Assembly: GCA_963812915.1 (NCBI GenBank)
Contig: CAWEXB010000013.1
Span: forward strand, 248,001-312,000
Direction: 5' to 3'
Source: JACVRW01 sp963812915
GTDB taxonomy: Bacteria; Actinomycetota; Thermoleophilia; Solirubrobacterales; Thermoleophilaceae
DNA length: 64,000 nucleotides
The position numbers and the translations under genes are program-made. Positions 51,335-60,016 of this stretch are shown piece by piece; the stretch's first letter is position 1; every line of letters starts with the position of its first letter. Below the pieces are notes generated by a model that worked only from the letters and a program-made list of their open reading frames with translations, made no database searches and had not been told where the DNA came from.

Positions 51335-52119
51335 CAGCGGCCCGTCCACTGCGGGTCTCGCTTCTCGAAGAAGGCGCGCACCCCTTCCTGGATGTCCTCG
51401 GTCGTGAACGCGACCGACAGCTGCGAGCGCAGGAAGTCGAGCGCGTCCTCGAAGGGCATGTCGAGCTGCCTGTACATCGCGTCCTTCCCGAGCTTCATCA
51501 GCACCGGCGACTTGGCGGCGAGCCGCGTGGCCCAGTCCTCCACGGCGGTCTCGAACTGGTCGGCGGTCACAACGCGGTTCACGATCCCCACCTCGCGCGC
51601 CTCCTCGGCCGAGATGCGCTCGCCCAGCAGGAGCAGCTCGTTCGTCTTCTTGCGCGGGACGTTGCGGTAGATCAGCGCCATGATCATGAACGGGAAGGCG
51701 CCCACGCTGATCTCGGGCGTGCCGAATGTCGCGCCGTCCTTCGCCACGACCAGGTCGCAGGCGAGCGCGAGCCCCAGAGCGCCCGCGAGCACGTGGCCGT
51801 TGGCGGCGCAGATGGTGGGCTTCCCGAGCTGCATGATCGTCTTGAAGAGCCGCGGGAACCGCTCGGTGCCGAAGTGCTTGTGCACGAGCGGCACGTCCGC
51901 GGCAAACTGGTCGAGCGACGCCCCGGCCGAGAACACCCGGTCGTGCGACGAGGTGAGCACCACGCAGCGCACGCCCTCGTCGTCGCGCGCCGACTCGAAC
52001 GCCTCGATCAGCTCACCCAGGAGCTGGTTCGAGAGGGCGTTGCGCTTGTCCGGCTGGTTGAGCGTGACGGTCGCGACGCCGTCGGCGCGGGCGTCATAGA
52101 GGATCGTCTCGTAGGGCAC
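51334..52119 (-). CDS. Enoyl-CoA hydratase/isomerase family protein
   Basis: 261 aa crotonase fold. VATVTLNQPDKRNALSNQLL at the start, oxyanion-hole residues in SAGASLDQF and ANGHVLAGALGLALACDLVV, then FGTPEISVGAFPFM and the C-terminal helical part AAKSPVLMKLGKDAMYRQL. The usual second catalytic Glu position is read as PEISVGAFP, where hydratases have Glu-x-x-x-G, so hydratase activity is plausible. GTG at 52119. Co-transcribed with the arginase-like gene and perhaps through to the carboxyltransferase. Confidence 0.9.
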   Translation of the reverse strand: MPYETILYDARADGVATVTLNQPDKRNALSNQLLGELIEAFESARDDEGVRCVVLTSSHDRVFSAGASLDQFAADVPLVHKHFGTERFPRLFKTIMQLGKPTICAANGHVLAGALGLALACDLVVAKDGATFGTPEISVGAFPFMIMALIYRNVPRKKTNELLLLGERISAEEAREVGIVNRVVTADQFETAVEDWATRLAAKSPVLMKLGKDAMYRQLDMPFEDALDFLRSQLSVAFTTEDIQEGVRAFFEKRDPQWTGR

Positions 52120-52212
52120 GCGCCGATTTCTACTACGGCCCGGGGGGACGACACCTTGCCCCCGGGCACCGGGCGGGTTACGGTCCATTCCGGACGCGAG
52201 GGAGGAGGAGCG

Positions 52213-52623
52213 ATCTACCGCACCATCGTCGTCGGGACCGATGGCTCGGCCACCGCCGAGGTCGCGATGGCGCGCGCGATCGACCTCGCCCGGCTGGCGA
52301 GCGCCACGCTTCACGTCGTCACGGTCGCCGACCCCGGGCCGGCGCCCGCCGCGCCGGCCCCTTCGACCCGGGCCGACTTCCCGGCCGAAGTCGCCCTGGA
52401 GAGCGCACTCGAACGCCTCGGCGCCGACGACCTCGACGTCGAGCAGCACGTGATCACAGGGGAGCCGGCCACGGAGATCGTCGCCATGGCCGGACGGGTG
52501 GACGCCGACCTGGTGGTTCTGGGCAGCCGGGGGATGCGGGGCGCCGGGCGCCTGCTGGGGAGCATTCCCAACGTGGTCTCGCACCGGGCCCCCTGCGACG
52601 TGCTGATCGTGCTGACGACCTGA
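52213..52623 (+). CDS. Universal stress protein, UspA family, with apparent AUC start
   Basis: 136 aa if begun at 52213. RTIVVGTDGSATAEVAMARA opens the fold and GSRGMRGAGRLLGSIPNVV gives the ATP-binding pattern Gx2Gx9GS, so this is an ATP-binding type. A strong ribosome-binding site (GGGAGGAGGAG) is followed at once by ATC TAC CGC, where related proteins start ATG TAC CGC. Either ATC is used, the base is an error, or initiation is at TTG 52156, which would add 19 non-homologous residues. Confidence 0.85.
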   Translation: MYRTIVVGTDGSATAEVAMARAIDLARLASATLHVVTVADPGPAPAAPAPSTRADFPAEVALESALERLGADDLDVEQHVITGEPATEIVAMAGRVDADLVVLGSRGMRGAGRLLGSIPNVVSHRAPCDVLIVLTT

Positions 52624-52625
52624 CG

Positions 52626-52898
52626 TCAGACCGGCGTCCACGCCGCGCGCATGTCCACGCGCTCGCCCTTGAACGGCACGCCCTCGGACTCGAGCAACCG
52701 GCGCTGACGCGGGCCCTTGGCCAGCGAGCCGTCCGCGCGGACGATCCTCTGCCAGGGGACGCCCGGTTCGTCACATTCGGCGAGCACCGCGCCCGCGAAG
52801 CGAGGGGCGCCCGGGCAGAGGTCGCCGTACGTCGTGACGAGTCCCTCTGGAACGGACCGGACCCGCCGCAGGACCTCCGCCGCGCGGTCCTCGTTCAC
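52626..52898 (-). CDS. Alkyltransferase-like DNA-repair protein (ATL)
   Basis: 90 aa. DNA-binding domain of O6-alkylguanine transferases: VPEGLVTTYGDLCPGAPRFA then VPWQRIVRADGSLAKG. In true transferases this block reads PCHRV with the alkyl-accepting Cys; here Trp replaces Cys, the hallmark of ATL proteins, which bind alkylated bases and hand them to nucleotide excision repair. GTG at 52898 overlaps the next gene's stop (GTGA). Confidence 0.88.
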   Translation of the reverse strand: MNEDRAAEVLRRVRSVPEGLVTTYGDLCPGAPRFAGAVLAECDEPGVPWQRIVRADGSLAKGPRQRRLLESEGVPFKGERVDMRAAWTPV

Positions 52899-53534
52899 AG
52901 GGCGCGCACGGCCTCCTCGATCGGGGTGTCCCCCGCGAGCAGATCGAACGTCTTGCCGATCGTGTTGTCCGCGCCCAGCACGGCCACCAGCGTGGCGGCC
53001 ACGTCGTCGCGAGAGACCTGGCCGAAGCTCAACTCGAGGCCCGCCCGGATACGTCCGCTGCCCGGCTCGTCGGTGAGCCCCCCGGGCCGCACGATCGTGT
53101 AGTCGAGACCGCTCGCGGCGAGGCGCTCGTCCGCCTGGGTCTTCGCCTCGAGGTAGGGCCGCATCGGCCCGGAGGCCCGCTCAGGGTTTCCCGCCCCCAT
53201 GGAGCTGACGATCACGTAGCGGGCGATCCCGACAGCCCGCGCCGCATCGATCAGCTTGACCGCTCCGCCGAGATCCATCGTCTGCTTGCGCGCGGGCCCG
53301 CTTCCCGGGCCGGCGCCCGCGGCGAAGACGATGGCGTCGGCGCCCTCGACGTGGGGCGCGAGGTCGTCCTCCTGCTCGAGGTCGCAGAGCACCGGCTCCG
53401 CGCCCGGCTGCCTCGAGATCGGCGGCGTGATCCGGGTTGCGGATGAGCCCGCGCGCCCGGTCGCCGCGCTCGGCGAGCCGCCGCAGCAGCCTGAGGGCAA
53501 CCTTCCCGTGGCCTCCGGCGACGACGACGTCCAT
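52895..53534 (-). CDS. NAD(P)-binding NmrA-like SDR protein (one frameshift)
   Basis: About 212 aa after repair. MDVVVAGGHGKVALRLLRRL is the dinucleotide site, and after the shift come CDLEQEDDLAPHVEGADAIV, AGAGPGSGP, YVIVSSMGAGNP, LDYTIVRPGGLTDEPG and SRDDVAATLVAVL, as in YhfK/YwnB-type atypical SDRs without the Tyr-Lys pair. An extra C near 53410 sits between GGG and GCG. ATG at 53534, 10 nt after the histidine kinase stop. Confidence 0.85.
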
Positions 53535-53544
53535 GGCTCGGAGC

Positions 53545-54762
53545 CTACCCACCGGTTCCGGCCCGGGGCAGGCTGAACCGCACGCACGCCCCGCGCCGCG
53601 AGTCGGCGAACCAGATCTCGCCGCCGTGCGCCTCCACGATCGCGCGACAGATGGTCAGGCCGAGCCCGGTGCCGTCGCCGGCGGCGCGGGCGGCGCCGGC
53701 GCCGCCGCGGTAGAAGGGCTCGAACGCGCGCTCGCGGTCTTCGGCCGGGAGTCCCTCGCCGGTGTCCGCGACCTCGACTTCGACGGTCACGCCGTTCGAC
53801 TCCGCGGCCACGGTCACGCTGCCGTCGGCGGGCGTATGGCGAATCGCGTTCTGGATCAGGTTGAAGAGCACCCGTTGAAGCTTCTCGGGATTGGCCCGGG
53901 CCGGTGCGAGGTTGCCGGGCACGTGCGCCTGCACGGCCACGCGCTTGGCGTCGGCCTGTGCCCGCATGGCCTCGACGGTCTCCCCGACCAGCTCGTCGAG
54001 GCGGACCCGCTGGAGCGACCACTCGATGTCTCCAGCCTCGAGCCGTGAGAGCTCGAACAGGTCCTCGATCAGCGCGGACAGCGAGCGGATGTGGACCGAC
54101 ATCTGCTCGAGGTAGTGCCGCCGCGTCTCGGGGTCGACGAGCTCGTCCTCCACCGCGTCGGCCAGCAGCCTCAGCGAGGTGAGCGGGGTGCGCAGGTCGT
54201 GCGACACCGCCGCCACCAGGCCGCGCCGGGCCTGCTCGGCGGCGTCGCGCTCCGCCTCGCGCTCGCCGAGCTGCGCTGTCATGCGGTTGGCCGCCGCCGC
54301 CAGCTCCGCGATCTCGTCGCTTCCGCCGGTCCGGATGCGGAATCCACGGCGGCCGTCGCCGACCGCCCGCAGCCCGTCCCGGACCGACTCGATGTCGTCC
54401 ATTACCCCGCGCGACAGCGCCCAGATCGAGTAGGTCGTGAGGCCGCCGGCGAAGACCAGCAGCACGGCCATCGCGAAGGCGTCGTGACCGGAGATGAACA
54501 TGAGCAGCGCCACCACCCCCACGCCGAGCGTGACGAGCGCCACGGCGACGATCACCCCCGCCGTGAGCTGGCGGGCGAGCGAACCCGCCGCGCGGCGGCG
54601 GCGAACGAGCAGCTCGACCGCGGCCAGCACCGGCACGCCCACCGCCAGCAGGAACAACCCCATCAGCAGGCCGTCCTTGCCTCCGTAGACGAGGCCAAAG
54701 GCGAGCCCTCCGGCCACCGACGCGAGCACCAGGCCGGCGAGCGCCTGGAGCAGGCGCCTCAT
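53545..54762 (-). CDS. Two-component sensor histidine kinase
   Basis: 405 aa. Four hydrophobic segments in the first 130 residues form a compact membrane sensor with little outside loop, then a HAMP-like linker (VRDGLRAVGDG), H-box VAAVSHDLRTPLTSLRLLAD, N-box NLIQNAIRHTPADGSV, DTGEGLPAED and GDGTGLGLTICRAIVEAHGG. Start at ATG 54762, which overlaps the response regulator stop (ATGA). The signal is unknown; a membrane or envelope state is likely from the sensor design. Confidence 0.92.
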   Translation of the reverse strand: MRRLLQALAGLVLASVAGGLAFGLVYGGKDGLLMGLFLLAVGVPVLAAVELLVRRRRAAGSLARQLTAGVIVAVALVTLGVGVVALLMFISGHDAFAMAVLLVFAGGLTTYSIWALSRGVMDDIESVRDGLRAVGDGRRGFRIRTGGSDEIAELAAAANRMTAQLGEREAERDAAEQARRGLVAAVSHDLRTPLTSLRLLADAVEDELVDPETRRHYLEQMSVHIRSLSALIEDLFELSRLEAGDIEWSLQRVRLDELVGETVEAMRAQADAKRVAVQAHVPGNLAPARANPEKLQRVLFNLIQNAIRHTPADGSVTVAAESNGVTVEVEVADTGEGLPAEDRERAFEPFYRGGAGAARAAGDGTGLGLTICRAIVEAHGGEIWFADSRRGACVRFSLPRAGTGG

Positions 54763-55451
54763 GGCTGGAAGCGGTAGCCCACGCCCCAAACCGTCTGGAG
54801 CCAGCGAGGGTCGGAGGGCTCCTCCTCGATCTTCGACCGCAGCCGACGCACGTGCACCGTGACCGTCGAGGTGTCCGTGTAGAAGCTGTATTGCCAGACG
54901 GTGTCCATGAGCTGGTCGCGCGAGAACACCTGGCCGGGATGGCGCATGAAGTGGAGCAGCAGGTCGTACTCGCGCACCGTGAGCTGCGCCTCCTCGCCGC
55001 GCACGGTCACCCGCCGAGCGACGGGATCGAGCTCGAGGCCCTCGAACGCGATCGGCGCCTCGAGCTCGGGGGTGCTGTCGGTCCGGCGGAGGACCGCGTC
55101 CACCCGCGCCACCAGCTCAGCCGGGGAGAACGGCTTCACGACGTAGTCGTCGGCGCCGAGCCGAAGGCCGATGATTCGGTCGGTGTGCTCGCCCTTCGCC
55201 GTCAGAAGGATCACCGACACCCGCTCGCGCTCCCGCAGCCGCCGCAGCACCTCGAGCCCGTCCATGCCCGGCAGCATCAGGTCGAGCACCACCAGGTCCG
55301 GTCGCTCCTCGCCCGCGATGCGGAGGGCGTCCGGTCCGTCCGCGGCGACGCGCGTCCCGTAGCCCGCGCGCTGGAGATAGCGCGACACCACGTCCGTGAT
55401 CGTCGGCTCGTCGTCCACGACGAGAATCGAGCCGCGCTGGCCGTTCTCCAT
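54759..55451 (-). CDS. OmpR/PhoB-family response regulator
   Basis: 230 aa. Receiver: ILVVDDEPTITDVVSRYLQR with acidic pair, phospho-Asp in VVLDLMLPGMDGLEVL, Thr in LLTAKGE and Lys in DDYVVKPFSPAEL. C-terminal winged helix: LTVREYDLLLHFMRHPGQVF and DTSTVTVHVRRLRSKIEEEP. Partner of the following histidine kinase. I chose ATG 55451 (MENGQRGSILVV); the frame extends upstream with residues that do not look like protein. Confidence 0.93.
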   Translation of the reverse strand: MENGQRGSILVVDDEPTITDVVSRYLQRAGYGTRVAADGPDALRIAGEERPDLVVLDLMLPGMDGLEVLRRLRERERVSVILLTAKGEHTDRIIGLRLGADDYVVKPFSPAELVARVDAVLRRTDSTPELEAPIAFEGLELDPVARRVTVRGEEAQLTVREYDLLLHFMRHPGQVFSRDQLMDTVWQYSFYTDTSTVTVHVRRLRSKIEEEPSDPRWLQTVWGVGYRFQP

Positions 55452-55584
55452 GGCCGTCGATTGTGGCAGCGCCGGCCGGATCACGCCCGCAGGCGTAAGG
55501 AGGCTGTAACCGGGTGCGCCTGTCGCACGCCAGTTCATCCGCCGACGCCGTGCCCGCTCTGAGCGCGAGCGCCGCCGCCGCGCC

Positions 55585-57003
55585 TCACATGGACCGGGCG
55601 GCCGCCGGCGTCAGCTCGTAACACGGTCCGGCGAGGCCGAGCCCCTCCATCAGGTACAGCCAGACCTCGCTGCGCGTCGGGAACGCGGGTACCGCGTGGA
55701 AGAGGCGCTCGAGCGGCACCTCCGCGACCACCGCGATCGTGGCGGCCTGGAGGAAGTCCGCTACCTCTGGGCCCGTGAACGTGGCCCCCACCGCGATCCG
55801 GCGGTCGTCGTCCACCACGAGGCGAGAGGTCCCGGGCGAGCTGGAGCGGCCGTAGAAGCTGGCGCCCGCATTGCCCTGGGTGGGCACGTCGACGGCGCGC
55901 GCGTTTAGGCCTGCCTCTTGCGCGGCCTCCAGCGTGTAGCCGACGGCCGCAACCTGCGGATCGGTGAAGATCACGCGCGGCGAGCGCTCGCCCTCGGCGT
56001 TGAGCGCGATGCACGGACCGCCCTCGCCGAGGATGCTGTCCGCCGCTATCCGGGCCTGATACTTCCCCATGTGGGTGAGCAGGGCGCGGCCGTTGACGTC
56101 GCCGATGGCGTACAGCCACGCGTTCGCGCGCATCGAATCGTCGACCTCGATCGGCCGGCCCGGCTCGAGCCCGATCGTCTCGAGCCCGAGCTCGGCCGTG
56201 TTCGGTTGCCGGCCGATCGCGACGAGCAGCTCGTCGCCGCGCACCGGGCCGCCCGACTCCAACCCCACCTCCACCTCGCCGTCCCGCGCCCGGACCGAGA
56301 CCGCCTTCACACCCGTGCGCACGTCGACGCCGCGCTCGCGCAGCGACTCCTCCACCTGCTCGCTCGCGAACGGCTCCTCGCGAGCGATCAGCCGGTCGAG
56401 GGCCTCGATGAGCGTGACCTCGGAGCCGAGCGTGCGCCACGCCTGCGCCAGCTCGACGCCCACCACGCCGCCGCCGAGCACCACCAGACTGGCGGGCACG
56501 CGCTTGGAGGTGGTGGCCTCGCGGTTGGTCCAGGGCTTCGCCTCGCGCAGGCCGTCGATCGGCGGGACGAGCGCGTCGCTGCCGGTGGCGACCACGACCG
56601 CCCGCCGCGCGAGGAGCGCGTCCTCGCCGGCCCGGACCCGGCGCTCGCCGTCCAGCCGGCCGCGCTCGCGCACGATCGTGATGCCGCGATCGACGAGCCA
56701 CGGCTCCATGCTCGAGTCGTCGAGGTCGTGGATGATCTCGTCGCGGCGGCTCAGCACCGCGTCTACGTCCAGCTCGCGGGTCACCGCCTCGCTCACCCCC
56801 GGGATCCGGCGCACCTCGGCGAGCAGCTCGCCGGGGCGCAGCAGGGCCTTCGACGGCATGCACGCGTAGTAGGTGCACTCACCGCCGATCAGGTGCGGCT
56901 CGACGATCGCCACCTCGAGGGCCGCCTCCGCCAGCCGTCCCGCGCACACCTCGCCGGCCGGACCGGCGCCGACGACCACGACGTCGAATTCGCGCTCGCT
57001 CAT
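55585..57003 (-). CDS. Pyridine-nucleotide disulfide oxidoreductase (Lpd/mercuric-reductase-like)
   Basis: 472 aa FAD enzyme. VVVVGAGPAGEVCAGRLAEA binds FAD; the redox-active disulfide is GGECTYYACMPSKALLRP, a Cys-x4-Cys with unusual filling (LNVG is common in lipoamide dehydrogenase). VVLGGGVVGVELAQAW binds NAD(P); the end has HAVPAFPTRSEVW, equal to the HxxPxxPT-E dimer motif with the catalytic His. Divergent from the acyl-CoA dehydrogenase, with operator copy 3 between, so it may belong to the same regulon. Substrate unclear; not a standard lipoamide dehydrogenase. Confidence 0.85.
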   Translation of the reverse strand: MSEREFDVVVVGAGPAGEVCAGRLAEAALEVAIVEPHLIGGECTYYACMPSKALLRPGELLAEVRRIPGVSEAVTRELDVDAVLSRRDEIIHDLDDSSMEPWLVDRGITIVRERGRLDGERRVRAGEDALLARRAVVVATGSDALVPPIDGLREAKPWTNREATTSKRVPASLVVLGGGVVGVELAQAWRTLGSEVTLIEALDRLIAREEPFASEQVEESLRERGVDVRTGVKAVSVRARDGEVEVGLESGGPVRGDELLVAIGRQPNTAELGLETIGLEPGRPIEVDDSMRANAWLYAIGDVNGRALLTHMGKYQARIAADSILGEGGPCIALNAEGERSPRVIFTDPQVAAVGYTLEAAQEAGLNARAVDVPTQGNAGASFYGRSSSPGTSRLVVDDDRRIAVGATFTGPEVADFLQAATIAVVAEVPLERLFHAVPAFPTRSEVWLYLMEGLGLAGPCYELTPAAARSM

Positions 57004-57037
57004 GGGCGGAGGCTATCGCGGCCCCTTCACCGAGCAG

Positions 57038-57064
57038 AAAGTAGGAAGTGCCACTGTTTACTTT
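57038..57064. promoter_or_regulatory. Operator palindrome copy 3 (acyl-CoA dehydrogenase / oxidoreductase)
   Basis: AAAGTAGGAAGT and ACTGTTTACTTT around GCC. The left arm is identical to copy 1; the right arm has two or three changes. It lies 28 nt before the acyl-CoA dehydrogenase ATG and 34 nt from the divergent oxidoreductase start, ideal for control of either. Confidence 0.75.
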
Positions 57065-57091
57065 TGCCGCGCCTCGCGGTAGCTTGCGCTC

Positions 57092-58279
57092 ATGGCCACC
57101 GCCGACGCCCTCCTGAAGCCCGATCACGCCACCGGCCGCAGGCACTTCATCTTCACCGAGGAGCACGACCAGCTGCGCGAGTCGATCCACGCGTTCGTGA
57201 CGAAGGAGCTGGCTCCGCACGCGGACGAGTGGGAGGAGACCACCTTCCCCGATTGGGTCTTCCGCCGCATGGGCGAGCTCGGCTTCCTCGGCCTCTCCTA
57301 TCCCGAGGAGTACGGCGGTCAGGGCGGGGACTACTACTGCAACATCGTGCTGGCAGAGGAGATGACGCACTGCAACTGCGGCGGGCTGGCGATGGGCGTG
57401 GCCGTGCAGACCGATATGGCCACTCCGCCGGTCTTCGTCCTGGGGACCGAGGAGCAAAAGCGGGAGTACCTCGTGCCCGCGATCAGGGGCGAGAAGATCT
57501 CCTGCCTCGGCATCACCGAGCCCGACGCCGGCTCGGACGTGGCGGGCATCAAGACTCGGGCCGTGCGCGACGGCGACGACTGGGTGATCAACGGCTCGAA
57601 GACCTTCATCACGAACGGCCACCGCGCCGACTTCATCGTGCTCGTGACGAAGACCGACCGCGACGCGGGCTACGACGGGTTCAGCCTCTTCCTGGTCGAC
57701 ATGGACCTGCCGGGCGTGATTCGAGAGAAGAAGCTCCAGAAGCTGGGCATGCACGCCTCCGATACTGCGCTGCTCGCCTTCCAGGACGTGCGCGTGCCGC
57801 AGGAGGCGCTCCTCGGCCAGGAGGGCAAGGGCTTCTACCACATCATGTGGGAGCTCCAGGGCGAGCGCCTCATCGGCGCAGCGGGATGCGTCGCCGGCGC
57901 TCAGAAGTGCTTCGACCGCACGCTCCAGTACGCGAGCGAGCGCTCCGCCTTCGGCCGCCCCATCGGCAAGTTCCAGGCGATCCGCCACAAGTTCGCCGAC
58001 ATGGCCACGAAGATCGAGGCCGGCAGGCAGATGGTCTACACGACGGCCTGGCGCGTCCAGAACGACGAGTACCCCGTGCGCGAGATCTCGATGGCCAAGC
58101 TCTACACCGCGCGGATGGCCTGCGAGGTGCTCGACGAGTGCCTGCAGATCCATGGCGGCGCCGGCTACATGAAGGAGTACGGGATCGAGCGCGCCTGGAG
58201 GGACATGCGCCTCAACCGCATCGGGGCGGGAACGGACGAGGTGATGCTGGAGGTCATCGGCCGCTCGTACGGGCTCTGA
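57092..58279 (+). CDS. Acyl-CoA dehydrogenase
   Basis: 395 aa flavoenzyme that makes a 2,3-double bond in acyl-CoA. FAD/substrate blocks: CLGITEPDAGSDVAGIKTRA, WVINGSKTFITNGHRADF, FGRPIGKFQAIRHKFADM and the C-terminal QIHGGAGYMKEYGIERAWRD. RIGAGTDEVM near the end is the position of the catalytic Glu in short- and medium-chain enzymes; GTDEV is consistent with it. The chain length of the substrate is open. ATG at 57092, just after operator copy 3. Confidence 0.93.
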   Translation: MATADALLKPDHATGRRHFIFTEEHDQLRESIHAFVTKELAPHADEWEETTFPDWVFRRMGELGFLGLSYPEEYGGQGGDYYCNIVLAEEMTHCNCGGLAMGVAVQTDMATPPVFVLGTEEQKREYLVPAIRGEKISCLGITEPDAGSDVAGIKTRAVRDGDDWVINGSKTFITNGHRADFIVLVTKTDRDAGYDGFSLFLVDMDLPGVIREKKLQKLGMHASDTALLAFQDVRVPQEALLGQEGKGFYHIMWELQGERLIGAAGCVAGAQKCFDRTLQYASERSAFGRPIGKFQAIRHKFADMATKIEAGRQMVYTTAWRVQNDEYPVREISMAKLYTARMACEVLDECLQIHGGAGYMKEYGIERAWRDMRLNRIGAGTDEVMLEVIGRSYGL

Positions 58280-58294
58280 GCCGGCGCGGCGCCC

Positions 58295-59373
58295 TTGACG
58301 CTCCGGATCGAGATCGACCGCTCGACGCCCGTCCACAAGGGCGCGGCCGGACGGGCACAACCGCTGGCACCCCGACATCCCGCCGGTGGCGGCGGTGGAT
58401 CCGGGCGAGGCGGTGACGTTCGAGTTGCGCGACTCGCGGGACCGGACCCTCACCGGCGCGTCCACGCACGCCGACCTGCTCGCCACCCCGTCGCTGGCCC
58501 ATCCGCTGACCGGGCCGCTCGAGCTGCGCGGTGCCGAGCCGGGCGACCTGCTCGAGGTCGAGATCCTGGGTTACGAGACGGACGACTTCGGCTGGACCGC
58601 GATCTGGCCCGGCTCGGGCTGGCTCGGCGACCTGTTCGAGCATCCGTTCCTCGCGCGGTGGGAGCTGGACGGCCGGAGCGCCCGCTCGGAGGAGCTGCCG
58701 GGCGTGGCCGTGCCGGCGGGCGTCTTCGCCGGCGTGATCGGAGTCGCCCCGTCCCGCGATCTGTTCGAGCGGGCGCGGGAGCGCGAGGCTGCGCTCGCAG
58801 ATCGCGGCGCGAGCGTTCGACCTCCCGAGCGCCGAGCTCGCGGCGCCGCCGGAGGCCGGCGACGGGCTCCGGACCTTCCCGCCACGCGAGAACGGCGGCA
58901 ACATGGACATCCGCGACCTCGTCGCCGGCGCCAAGCTCTGGCTGCCCGTTTTCGTCCCGGGCGCGCTGCTCTCGATCGGCGACCTCCACTTCGCCCAGGG
59001 CGACGGCGAGGTCTGCATCTCGGCCATCGAGACGGGCGGAACGGCGACCGTGCGCGTCGACGTGGTCCGCGACGGCCCGCGCATGCGTTTCCCGAGCTGG
59101 GAGTCGCCGCCGCGGCCCGGGCGGCGCTGCTTCGCCACCACCGGCATTCCGCTGGACGATTCGGGCAACAACGCCGACCGCGACCTGAACCTGGCCACCC
59201 GCCGCGCCCTGCTCGAGCTGCTCGACTGGCTCACGTCAGAGCGCGGCCTCCGCCGCGAGGCCGCCTACGTCCTGATGAGCGTCGCCGCGGACCTGCGGAT
59301 CTCGGAGGTCGTCGACGCCCCCAACGCGCTGGTCTCGGCGGCGCTGCCGCTGGATGTGTTCGAGGAGGGCTGA
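58295..59373 (+). CDS. Acetamidase/formamidase family protein (two frameshifts)
   Basis: About 358 aa after repair. FmdA_AmdA family hydrolase of short amides. The start TLRIEIDRSTPVH is in one frame from TTG 58295; an extra base near 58345 leads to GHNRWHPDIPPVAAVDPGE, and another near 58800 leads to FDLPSAELAAPPE, PPRENGGNMDIRDLVAG and LSIGDLHFAQGDGEVC, all family signatures with the metal-binding His/Asp positions. It follows the acyl-CoA dehydrogenase by 15 nt. Could supply ammonia and acid from amides. Confidence 0.82.
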
Positions 59374-59387
59374 GGCGTCAGCCGGGC

Positions 59388-59410
59388 GCGGGCTCCTCCC
59401 CGGGGCCCGC
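59388..59410. terminator. Hairpin between convergent genes
   Basis: Arms GCGGGCTCC and GGGGCCCGC with one mismatch and a 5-nt loop TCCCC, 14 nt after the acetamidase stop. The right arm touches the stop codon of the convergent DUF4234 gene. Confidence 0.5.
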
Positions 59411-59940
59411 TACCGCGCGGGTGGGGCGCCCCCCTCGGGCGCGGGAGGCGGCGCCGGCGTCGCGCCGGCCTCTGGCTCAGGGGCCAGCCGTTCGGGCATG
59501 CTGTCCTCGATCTCCGGCGGGGCCGGCTCCCCGGGGAGGGCCTCCGCCTCGGCACGCCAGATCGCGTTGAGCGAGACCTGCATGTACGCCCATAGCCCGA
59601 ACTGGAGGACCACGAACAGGAGGAGGGCGATCCAGCCGTTGGGCGGCTCCTGCCCGGCGACGCGCGCGGCGGCCTGCATGCGCTGTGTACCGCGCCAGTA
59701 CGAGACCAGGGCGGGCACGATGATCAGCCCACCCGGAAAGACGGCCAGCAGCGACATGGTCGGGTTCTGACCGAGGTCGTACCCACGTGCGCGGCCAAAG
59801 TCGGCGAGCTCCTTGTTCACGCGATACCACCACACGACGTGGTAGACCCCGAGCGTGATTATTGGAAGGAGCGCTGCAGCCCAAGGGCTGCGAATCTTGA
59901 CGCGGTCCTCGCTGTCGCGGATTTGGAGCTCGAAGGCCAT
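59410..59940 (-). CDS. DUF4234-family membrane protein
   Basis: 176 aa. Three likely helices (AAALLPIITLGVYHVVWWYR, LLAVFPGGLIIVPALVSYWR, ALLLFVVLQFGLWAYMQVSL) with the DUF4234 phrase VYHVVWWYRVNKELADFGRA. The C-terminal 45 residues are Pro/Ala/Glu-rich and probably disordered. ATG at 59940. Role unknown. Confidence 0.82.
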   Translation of the reverse strand: MAFELQIRDSEDRVKIRSPWAAALLPIITLGVYHVVWWYRVNKELADFGRARGYDLGQNPTMSLLAVFPGGLIIVPALVSYWRGTQRMQAAARVAGQEPPNGWIALLLFVVLQFGLWAYMQVSLNAIWRAEAEALPGEPAPPEIEDSMPERLAPEPEAGATPAPPPAPEGGAPPAR

Positions 59941-60016
59941 GTCCCCTCCCGGGGTCGAGCGCGCTTTCGTTCCGCGCGATCCGCAGACGTTACCGGGTCC
60001 GAGGCGCGCAAGCTAG

